NCBI GenBank assembly: GCA_905233785.1
Contig: CAJOCV010000035.1
Coordinates: 1 to 17,287, forward strand
Direction: 5' to 3'
Source: an uncultured Oscillospiraceae bacterium
GTDB lineage: Bacteria; Bacillota; Clostridia; Oscillospirales; Oscillospiraceae
Length of the DNA stretch: 17,287 nucleotides
Below the pieces are notes generated by a model. The model searched no databases. It had not been told where the DNA came from and was given only the letters and a program-made list of their open reading frames with translations. The first letter of the stretch is position 1; every line of letters begins with the position of its first letter. This document shows, piece by piece, positions 5,917-12,631 of this stretch. The position numbers were made by a program, and so were the translations under genes.

Positions 5917-7118
5917 GTGCCGAGCCTCCCCGCGAGTCTTCCGCTTGCCCAGGCCCACTGGAGATTGTAGCCGCCGCAGTCGCCGTCAATGTCCAATAGC
6001 TCCCCGCAGACGAAGAGCCCGGGCATAAACCAGCTCTCCAGCGTCTCGGGGTTAAAGCCCGCCGTGCGGATGCCGCCCGCGGTGACCTGGGCGTTGTCAA
6101 AGCCCTCCACCCCGCGCACGGGCAGCGTAAAGTCCGCGCAGGCTTCAGCGGCGCGCCGAAGCTCCCTGTCCGCAAGGCTCCCAATGGGGCGGTTTGCGTC
6201 CAGCGCGGCGTATTTTACCAGCATACGTCCCAGCCGGTTTGGCAGCATACCGGTGAAAAGCTCGGCCGCGGGCTGGTCGGGGAAGGTTTTCCGCCGGGAC
6301 GCAAGCAGCGCAAAGACGTCCGCGTCCGCCGGGAAGAAGCGGGCGTGCAGCGTCAGACCCTCGCCCCCGAGGGAGGCTGCGCGCGAGAGGTCGAAGGCCG
6401 CCGGGCCGGAGACGCCCGTCTCCGTAAACTGCAGTTCGCCCCGGCTCTCACCGAGAAGCGCGTCCCCCGCCATGAGGCGCAGAGAAACCTGGGCGCGCAC
6501 GCCCTTGAGCGCGCGGGGATAGTCCGGCGCGGTGAGGATCTGCGTCAGCGCGGGGCGCAGCGCCGTGCGTTTGTGCCCGAGGGGCTTTAAAAGCTCGTAG
6601 CCGTCGCAGACGCCGCCGAGCTTTGCGCCTGCTGCACCGCCGCAGGCCACGATCAGCCGGTCACAGGCGATCTCGCCCTCGTCGGTGACGACGGCGTAGC
6701 CCCCGTCCCGCCGCCAGATCTGCCGTGCGGGGCAGGCGGTACGCAGCTCGACGCCCGCCTTCTCCAGCGCAAAGCGCAGCACATCCAGCACGGAGTTGGC
6801 AGAATTTGACAGCGGGTAGACCCGCCCGCCATACTCCTCCACCGTCATCAGGCCGAGGCGGTGGAAAAAGTCCAGCGTGTCCTGCGGCGTGAAGCGCGAG
6901 AGCGCGTATTCCGCAAAGGCCGCCTGCTCCCCGTGATAGTTTTCGGGCGCGGCGCCGGTGTTGGTGAGGTTGCAGCGCCCGTTTCCCGTAGCCAGCAGCT
7001 TGCGCCCCACCCGCTGCTGCCGCTCAAGCAGGATGACGCGGTTTTCCGGGTTCTCCGCGGCGGTCAGCGCGGCCATCAGGCCGGAAGCGCCGCCGCCGAT
7101 GATTATGATCGTATTCAT
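5913..7118 (-). CDS. HI0933/BaiN-family FAD-binding flavoprotein
   Basis: A 401-aa cytosolic NAD(P)/FAD-dependent oxidoreductase of the HI0933 family (YhiN, BaiN; often named aminoacetone oxidase family). The FAD motif IIIIGGGASGLMAA is at about 4-17. The family signature RKLLATGNGRCNLTN follows near residue 40. CGGAAGAKLG with DGYEL marks the second glycine-rich region, and GFDNAQVTAGGI and the C-terminal GELLDIDGDCGGYNLQWA complete the set. BaiN of Clostridium scindens has been linked to bile acid dehydroxylation, but most homologues are uncharacterised and no bile acid genes are seen here. ATG at 7118 is chosen for AGGAG about 8 bases upstream; a longer frame to 7193 would start upstream of its own promoter's -10. 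It is the first gene of a two-gene unit. Confidence 0.93.
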   Translation of the reverse strand: MNTIIIIGGGASGLMAALTAAENPENRVILLERQQRVGRKLLATGNGRCNLTNTGAAPENYHGEQAAFAEYALSRFTPQDTLDFFHRLGLMTVEEYGGRVYPLSNSANSVLDVLRFALEKAGVELRTACPARQIWRRDGGYAVVTDEGEIACDRLIVACGGAAGAKLGGVCDGYELLKPLGHKRTALRPALTQILTAPDYPRALKGVRAQVSLRLMAGDALLGESRGELQFTETGVSGPAAFDLSRAASLGGEGLTLHARFFPADADVFALLASRRKTFPDQPAAELFTGMLPNRLGRMLVKYAALDANRPIGSLADRELRRAAEACADFTLPVRGVEGFDNAQVTAGGIRTAGFNPETLESWFMPGLFVCGELLDIDGDCGGYNLQWAWASGRLAGRLGT

Positions 7119-7149
7119 AGGCAATACTCCTGAGACAGATGATATTGCC

Positions 7150-7178
7150 AGTATAACAATGAATTCTAAAATTGGCAA
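7150..7178 (-). promoter_or_regulatory. Sigma-A promoter of the flavoprotein pair
   Basis: On the - strand TTGCCA (7173-7178) and TATACT (7150-7155) are separated by 17 bases. Its -35 lies 8 bases from the -35 of the divergent promoter serving the CotH operon. Confidence 0.8.
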
Positions 7179-7189
7179 CGTGTACGTTG
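7176..7189. promoter_or_regulatory. Inverted repeat between divergent promoters
   Basis: CAACGT-GT-ACGTTG forms six-base arms around a 2-base centre, lying between and touching both -35 elements. The outer CAA/TTG are the -35s themselves, so only the inner CGT-GT-ACG is extra symmetry. It could be an operator controlling both directions, or chance. Confidence 0.35.
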
Positions 7190-7215
7190 ACACCTTTCAG
7201 ACTTTCTATTATAAT
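7187..7215 (+). promoter_or_regulatory. Consensus sigma-A promoter of the CotH operon
   Basis: TTGACA (7187-7192) and TATAAT (7210-7215) are separated by exactly 17 bases, a perfect consensus. Transcription should start near 7222, leaving a leader of about 38 bases to the CotH start at 7260. Confidence 0.9.
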
Positions 7216-7259
7216 ATAACAGTTTATTGTAAGCAGAACTGAATGATTATGGAGCAAAG

Positions 7260-9671
7260 ATGGCTTTTTCTCGCAAAATCAAACGACGCTTCACGGCGCT
7301 TTTCCTTCCGCTTGTACTGCTGACGGGCTGTGTCAGGGCGGCAAACGCCGTGCCGGAGCTTCCGGCGGCACGGTCCGAACCGTCCCCGGCGGCGCGGCTT
7401 GAGCAGTCCCCGGCGACCCTGCGGATCTCGGAGCTGATGGGGAAGAACCGGGCGGTATTGCGGGACGGGGACGGCGACTTTTCCGACTGGATCGAGATCG
7501 AAAACTACGGCGATGAGGCTGTGGTGCTTGCCGGCTTCTTTCTGAGCGACGGGGGAAAAAAGGCGGAGCTGCCGCTCTCGGGTGTGATCGCGCCGGGCGA
7601 GCAGCGCGTTTACTGGGCTTCCGGCAAGGATCGCCCCGAGGAGGGACATGCGGCCTTCTCCCTCTCCGAGGGGGAGAGCGTGTATTTGCTGGATACCGCG
7701 GGGCGCGCGATCTCCACGGCTCCCTGCCTGACCGACGCCGCCGACCGCTCGGTCGCGCTGAAGGAAAACGGCGAGTACGCCGAGACGTGCTATCCCACCC
7801 CCGGCTGGCCCAATACCGCGGCGGGCTACGTCGGACGGCAGGAGACGCAGTATCCGCAGAGCCCTCTGCTGATTCAGGAGGTGTGCGTGTCAAATCCGGG
7901 CACGGACGCCTGGCGCCTGTTTGACAGTGACTGGGTGGAGCTCAAGAACGTCTCGGACGAGGCGATCCTGCTTTCGGACTACAGCCTGTCCGACGATGCG
8001 GAGCGTCCGGATCGTTACCGCCTGCCGGACAAGCTCCTGCCGCCGGGGGCGCTGTTTCTTCTGCGCTGTGACGAACGGACGGAAAAGCTGCCCGACCCCT
8101 CGGCAGGCTTTGCGCTCTCGAGCGAAGGCGAGCAGCTGTATCTGAGCCGCGCCGACGGCGCGCTGCTGGACTGGGTTCCCCTCCAAGGTATCCCATACGG
8201 CGGCAGCTTCGGCCGTATGGAGGGGGAGCCGGGCTGGTTCTACTTTGCCGAAGCCTCCCCGGCGCAGGAAAACGCCGCGGGCTGCCGCCGCGTGTCGGCG
8301 CGGCCGACACTGACCACGCGCGAGGGCGTGTATGAGGGCGTGGATTCCGTGCGCGTGGAGCTCACCGCTCCCGGAGCGATTTATTACAGTCTTGGTGACG
8401 AGACGCCCGATTCGGACAGCGAACGCTATCTGGAGCCCTTCACGCTGGAGGAGACGGCCGTTGTGCGCGCGATCGCCGTGGAGGAGGGAGCGCTGCCCAG
8501 CGGGAGCGCGGAGTTTACCTTTGTCATCAACGAAGGACACACACTGCCGGTTTTGAGCCTTGTGACGAAGTCCGGCCGGCTCTTTGACTGGACGTATCTG
8601 AACAGCAACAAGGAGCGGGAGCTTCCCGCCACGCTCTCCCTCTGCGACGGGGAGGGCGGCTTCAGCGCCCCCTGCGGCGTTCGCCTGCACGGGGAGACCA
8701 GCCTGGCGCTGGCAAAGAAAAATATGAGCGTCGCCTTTCGCAGCCGCTATGGACAAAGGGAGCTTTGCTGTGACCTCTACGGCGGCGGGGTGGAGCGCTT
8801 TGAGAATCTTGTGCTGCGCGCGGGGCAGGACTATTACCACACCGCGGTAAAAAATGCGCTCTGCCAGAACCTCTGCCTGCAGGCGGAAAACCGCGCCGTC
8901 ACCGGACGCAGCAAGCTTTGCGTTCTTTACATCAACGGCAGCTACTGGGGCATCTACAACCTGATGGAAAAAACCAATGAGCGCTTCTACGCGGATCTTC
9001 TGGGCGTCAGCAAACAGAGCGTGGAGGTCATTGAATCCCCGGCGGATCGGGACGACAGCGTGTACGGGCTCTTTGACTATCTGCGGGGGCACGATCTGTC
9101 CCTTCCGGAAAACTATGAACAGGCGCAGACGCTGCTGGACATTGACAATGTGATCGACTGGGTGATCCTCGAGGGCTATACCGGCAACACCGATCTGACC
9201 TACGGCAACGTCCGCTATGCCCGCTCTTCCGAGGGCGACGGGAAATGGCGCCTGATGTTTTATGATCTGGACGCTACCTTCTGGGACGACGAGGTCTGCT
9301 TCCGAAATATGCTGCTGCCCGGAAACCTCCAGACGCGGCAGGTCAGCGCCTGCGTCGTGCGGCCGCTGCTGGAAAGCCCGGATTTTCGTGACCGGCTGCT
9401 GCGCCGCGCCGCCGAGCTTTTTGGGGGAGTGCTGTCGCAGGAGAATGTGCTGGGGGAATTCGACCGACTCATCGCCGAAATTGAGCCTGAGATCGAGCGG
9501 GATTACCGGAACCACGGGCTGCAAAAAAGCAAATGGGAGTCTGACGTTGCCGAACTGCGGGCAAAGCTTGACGATGACGCATGGAACAAAAGCTGTCTGG
9601 AGCAGCTCTGCTATTATCTGAACCTCACGGCAGAGGAACGCGAATACTATTTCGGAGACCTGTATGAGTGA
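7260..9671 (+). CDS. CotH-kinase family lipoprotein with lamin-tail domains
   Basis: An 803-aa exported lipoprotein. The signal peptide ends in lipobox LLTGC (C24). Two lamin-tail-like domains follow (about 52-155, with FSDWIEIENYGDEAVVL, and about 203-310, with DSDWVELKNVSDEAILL), then a chitobiase-C-terminal-like beta sandwich (about 345-425, GAIYYSLGDETPDSDSERY). The CotH domain spans about 430-790, with YINGSYWGIYNLMEK (about 557-571) and the metal-binding YDLDATFWD (about 665-673), which correspond to the active site of Bacillus CotH, an atypical protein kinase of spore coat proteins. Here the protein is a surface lipoprotein and the target is unknown. GGAG lies close to the start (5 bases). 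The 3' end overlaps the VTC gene by 8 bases. It leads a four-gene unit. Confidence 0.93.
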   Translation: MAFSRKIKRRFTALFLPLVLLTGCVRAANAVPELPAARSEPSPAARLEQSPATLRISELMGKNRAVLRDGDGDFSDWIEIENYGDEAVVLAGFFLSDGGKKAELPLSGVIAPGEQRVYWASGKDRPEEGHAAFSLSEGESVYLLDTAGRAISTAPCLTDAADRSVALKENGEYAETCYPTPGWPNTAAGYVGRQETQYPQSPLLIQEVCVSNPGTDAWRLFDSDWVELKNVSDEAILLSDYSLSDDAERPDRYRLPDKLLPPGALFLLRCDERTEKLPDPSAGFALSSEGEQLYLSRADGALLDWVPLQGIPYGGSFGRMEGEPGWFYFAEASPAQENAAGCRRVSARPTLTTREGVYEGVDSVRVELTAPGAIYYSLGDETPDSDSERYLEPFTLEETAVVRAIAVEEGALPSGSAEFTFVINEGHTLPVLSLVTKSGRLFDWTYLNSNKERELPATLSLCDGEGGFSAPCGVRLHGETSLALAKKNMSVAFRSRYGQRELCCDLYGGGVERFENLVLRAGQDYYHTAVKNALCQNLCLQAENRAVTGRSKLCVLYINGSYWGIYNLMEKTNERFYADLLGVSKQSVEVIESPADRDDSVYGLFDYLRGHDLSLPENYEQAQTLLDIDNVIDWVILEGYTGNTDLTYGNVRYARSSEGDGKWRLMFYDLDATFWDDEVCFRNMLLPGNLQTRQVSACVVRPLLESPDFRDRLLRRAAELFGGVLSQENVLGEFDRLIAEIEPEIERDYRNHGLQKSKWESDVAELRAKLDDDAWNKSCLEQLCYYLNLTAEEREYYFGDLYE

Positions 9672-10383
9672 AACCATTCTGAGCTTTAAGCGCGTGGAAA
9701 AGAAATACCTGCTTTCCGCCGCGCAGTACCGGGAACTGATGGAGGGACTGCGCGCCTATATCGAGCCGGACGAATATTTTCAGAGCACGGTCTGCTCCCT
9801 CTATTACGACACGCCGGACTTTTGGCTGATCCGCCATTCCCTCGACGCGCCGGTGTACAAGGAGAAGCTGCGCCTGCGCAGCTACGGCGTTCCCGCGCCG
9901 GAGGGGGAGGTGTTTGTGGAGCTCAAGAAGAAATACCGCGGCGTTGTGTACAAGCGGCGCGTCACCGCCACAGCAGCGCAGGCTGCCTCCTGGCTCTCCG
10001 GCGAAGGCATCGCCCCGGAGGACGGGCAGACCGCGCGGGAGATTGCCTGGTTCCTGCGACAGTACCGCCCGGAACCGCGAGCCTACATTGCCTGTGAGCG
10101 AACGGCCTGGCGCACAGTGGAAAACCACGGGCTTCGCATCACCTTCGACGAAAATCTCCGCTATCGGGAGCGGGAGCTTGACCTCTGCGCCGGAAGCGAC
10201 GGGGAGGCTCTGACCGCGCCGGGTCAGGTGCTGATGGAGCTCAAGATCCCCGAAGCGGCGCCGCTGTGGCTCGCGGGGCTGCTGAGCCGGCTGCGGCTCT
10301 ACCCCACAAGCTTTTCCAAGTACGGCACAGCCTATAAAGAACATCTTTTATACGAGCTTTTTGAGGTGACACAACATGCTTAA
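9664..10383 (+). CDS. VTC-domain polyphosphate polymerase
   Basis: A 239-aa cytosolic protein consisting of a single VTC domain, the catalytic tunnel fold that in yeast Vtc4 makes polyphosphate from ATP. The inward-pointing basic and acidic residues are all visible: FKRVEKKY (8-15), YKEKLRLRSYG (65-75), VELKKKYRG (85-93), ACERTAW (143-149), RITFDENLRY (158-167), LMELKIP (190-196) and SFSKYG (216-221). The length fits the stand-alone bacterial form. It has no membrane segment and would need a partner for membrane attachment or export; the next gene encodes one. It overlaps both neighbours by 8 bases, so translation is coupled. Polyphosphate synthesis is inferred from the family and not shown for this protein. 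Confidence 0.93.
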   Translation: MSETILSFKRVEKKYLLSAAQYRELMEGLRAYIEPDEYFQSTVCSLYYDTPDFWLIRHSLDAPVYKEKLRLRSYGVPAPEGEVFVELKKKYRGVVYKRRVTATAAQAASWLSGEGIAPEDGQTAREIAWFLRQYRPEPRAYIACERTAWRTVENHGLRITFDENLRYRERELDLCAGSDGEALTAPGQVLMELKIPEAAPLWLAGLLSRLRLYPTSFSKYGTAYKEHLLYELFEVTQHA

Positions 10384-11038
10384 CAGTATTATCGACGCCG
10401 AAATGAGCGTTTCTTCCTTTCTGGTCTGTATCTTTACGGCCATGGTGTTGGGGCTGCTGTCAGCGCTGGTCTTCTCCGGGCGCGACCGGCATTCCGCGGC
10501 CTTCCGGCAGTCGCTCGCGCTGCTGCCGCCGGTGGTGGCGCTGGTCATCATGCTGGTAAACGGCAACATCGGCGCGGGGCTGGCGGTCGCCGGCACCTTC
10601 GCGCTGGTTCGCTTTCGCAGCGTGCCGGGCACGGCCAAGGAGATCACGGGGCTGTTCTTCTCCGTGGCCATCGGCCTTGCCTGCGGCATGGGCTATGTGG
10701 GCTACGCGGCGCTGTTTTTCCTTGCGGTAGCGCTCTACGCCCTCGCGCTTGACCGCTTCCGCTTCGGAGAGGGCGCCGCGCAGCGCCGGGTGCTCAAGAT
10801 CACCGTGCCGGAAGATGTCGCCTATGATGAGCTGTTTGACGACCTCTTTGCCGAATATACCCGCAGCCATGAGCTGATTCGCGTGCGCACGACAAACCTC
10901 GGCACCCTCTTTGAGCTCAGCTACGCTGTGGAGCTCAAAGATCCGGGACACAGTAAGGATTTTATCGACGCCATCCGCTGCCGCAACGGGAATCTGAACA
11001 TCTCCTGCGGCGTGGAGGAGGACAAGGAGCTGATGTGA
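10376..11038 (+). CDS. DUF4956 membrane protein
   Basis: A 220-aa integral membrane protein of the DUF4956 family. Hydrophobic helices fall at about residues 13-34, 47-63, 67-83 and 90-125 (the last long enough for two passes). The conserved turn FALVRFRSVPGTAKEI lies between the third helix and the next. The C-terminal 90 residues (KITVPEDVAYDEL onward) form a soluble alpha/beta domain. No biochemical function is established to my knowledge, but the family regularly neighbours VTC-domain and CotH genes. A role in anchoring the polymerase or moving its product through the membrane is an inference from this pairing. It overlaps the VTC gene by 8 bases and the next gene by one base. Confidence 0.92.
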   Translation: MLNSIIDAEMSVSSFLVCIFTAMVLGLLSALVFSGRDRHSAAFRQSLALLPPVVALVIMLVNGNIGAGLAVAGTFALVRFRSVPGTAKEITGLFFSVAIGLACGMGYVGYAALFFLAVALYALALDRFRFGEGAAQRRVLKITVPEDVAYDELFDDLFAEYTRSHELIRVRTTNLGTLFELSYAVELKDPGHSKDFIDAIRCRNGNLNISCGVEEDKELM

Positions 11039-12333
11039 TGAAAAAAAGAGCGAGCCTTTCTCTTTTGCTCTGTATGCTGCTGCTGTGCGCCTGCGGAAAA
11101 ACACAGAGCGCCCCGGCGGCCGGGAATGAGAACAAGGCCGTGCGCATCACGCTTGCGGGCGACACGGCAAGCGTCAAGGGCGGGGGCGCGAGCGTAAACG
11201 GCAGCACGGTTACCGTCGGCTCGGTGGGCGAATACCGCCTGACGGGGACGCTCACTGACGGCCAGATCGTCGTGGACACCGGCGAGAACGCGGTGGATGT
11301 GACGCTCGTGCTGGACGGGGCGGACATCTCAAACAGCGCCGGCCCGGCGCTCTGGGTCAAGCAGGCGAAAAACGTGCACGTCGTGCTGGCGGCAAACAGT
11401 CAAAATCGCCTCGCCTCCGGCGTGGAGGCGGACTTGGCCTCCTATGACGAAGGCCGCAGCGGTGCCGCCGTCTTTTCCGAGGATGATCTTGTCTTCGAGG
11501 GCGAGGGGGCGCTTGCGGTGTACGGTTACCTCAACAATGGCATCACCTGCAAGGACGACCTGAAAATCAAGGGCGGCGCGCTCACGGTGCTTTCGGCGAA
11601 CAACGGCGTCCGGGCCTCGGAGTCCATTGCGGTCTCAGGCGGCGCGCTCAGCGTCACCGCCGGGAACGACGGGATCAAGACCAGCTCCGACGCCAAGCCG
11701 GGCAAGGGCTATATCGAGATTTCCGACGGCAGCATCCGCGTCGCCAGCGGGGGCGACGCGATCGCCGCCGTGACCGAGCTGCGTGTCACGGGCGGCACGA
11801 TCCAGACCGAGAGCCGCCGGGAGCTTGTCACGCTCGCCAGCCGCAAGGGGCTCAAGGCCGGAACGCTGCTCGAGATCACGGGCGGCAGTCTGGAGATTCG
11901 CGCGGACGAGGACGGTCTGCATTGTGACGGGGATGTTCGCGTCACGGGCGGCAGTCTGTATGTGGCGGCTTCTACCGGGGTGCAGAGCGGTGTGAAGGGC
12001 AGCGGCGTGGGGGACATTGCGTTGTCCGGAGGAAGCGTCTTTCTCTCCGCCGCCAAGCAGGCTATGAAGGCGGAGGGCGGTCTTGCCGTTTCGGGCGAGC
12101 TGCTGGCGCTCTGCAATTCCGAGAAACAGGCTGTGCCCGACGCGGGCGGCCAGGCCTGGCTCCTTGCGGCGCTCGAGGGCAGCGCGGGCGAGACGCTGCA
12201 GATCGGCGGGCAGAGCTACTCTGTGCCGCAGCGCTTTACACAGCTGTATTTCACCGCCCCGGGCGTCGCGGCGGGCGAGACGCTTACGGTGCGCCTCGGC
12301 GAGCGCAGCTATACGCAGCAGGCACGGCAGTGA
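11038..12333 (+). CDS. Cthe_2159-type beta-helix (carbohydrate-binding) lipoprotein
   Basis: A 431-aa exported lipoprotein. The signal peptide ends in lipobox LCAC (C19). The body is a right-handed beta-helix of repeated turns such as LKIKGGALTV, IAVSGGALSVTAGNDGI, IEISDGSIRV, LRVTGGTIQTES, LEITGGSLEI and VRVTGGSLYV, which is the pattern of the Cthe_2159 family described as cellulose/acid-sugar binding with bound calcium. The YGYLNNGITCKDD and NDGIKTSSDA turns are family-typical. ATG at 11038 is used (AAGGAG at 11024-11029); a GTG three bases earlier is possible. It is the last gene of the CotH-VTC-DUF4956 unit, followed by a strong terminator. It could bind a wall polysaccharide or a capsule component. 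Confidence 0.9.
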   Translation: MKKRASLSLLLCMLLLCACGKTQSAPAAGNENKAVRITLAGDTASVKGGGASVNGSTVTVGSVGEYRLTGTLTDGQIVVDTGENAVDVTLVLDGADISNSAGPALWVKQAKNVHVVLAANSQNRLASGVEADLASYDEGRSGAAVFSEDDLVFEGEGALAVYGYLNNGITCKDDLKIKGGALTVLSANNGVRASESIAVSGGALSVTAGNDGIKTSSDAKPGKGYIEISDGSIRVASGGDAIAAVTELRVTGGTIQTESRRELVTLASRKGLKAGTLLEITGGSLEIRADEDGLHCDGDVRVTGGSLYVAASTGVQSGVKGSGVGDIALSGGSVFLSAAKQAMKAEGGLAVSGELLALCNSEKQAVPDAGGQAWLLAALEGSAGETLQIGGQSYSVPQRFTQLYFTAPGVAAGETLTVRLGERSYTQQARQ

Positions 12334-12394
12334 GAAAAGCCGGGGCGGCTCGCACGCTGAAAAATGCGGGGTCTGCGCGTGAAAAAAGATACAG

Positions 12395-12440
12395 TTCCCG
12401 GCAAATTCGCGCAGATGCGCGTGTTTGCCGGGAATTTTTT
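12395..12440 (+). terminator. Rho-independent terminator of the CotH operon
   Basis: An eleven-base stem (12395-12405 with 12424-12434) encloses a second five-base stem (CGCGC with GCGCG) and is followed by TTTTTT. It closes the four-gene unit. Confidence 0.92.
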
Positions 12441-12483
12441 GCTTCGTCGTAACGATTCCGTCTTGCGTGGCTTAGGGGGAGTT

Positions 12484-12609
12484 CAGAGGGGCACTCCCCT
12501 CTGATTTGCCGCCTCGGAAGGCGGCAAACAAAATCAAATCTGTTTTTTCCGGGGGCGTGTACCTCGGAAAAAAGAATTTGTAACTTTTCCCACCTTTTTA
12601 CAGGGTGGG
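12484..12609 (+). promoter_or_regulatory. Leader with four successive hairpins before the surface protein gene
   Basis: Four inverted repeats follow each other: CAGAGGGG/CCCCTCTG (12484-12503); TTTGCCGCC/GGCGGCAAA (12505-12528); a longer one whose inner stem TTTTTTCCG/CGGAAAAAA (12543-12551 with 12565-12573) is flanked by CAAAT/ATTTG (12535-12580); and CCCACC/GGTGGG (12589-12609). The last ends 9 bases before the ribosome binding site of the next gene. The first two resemble mobile intergenic palindromes common in gut Clostridia. A structured RNA leader is also possible. No clear promoter was seen within it. Confidence 0.55.
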
Positions 12610-12631
12610 CGAAATACCGGAGGGAAGTTTT

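Noticed and set aside
7890..9677. A 595-codon - strand frame opposite CotH
   Set aside because: No recognisable motif and no start signals; explained by codon bias of the + strand gene.
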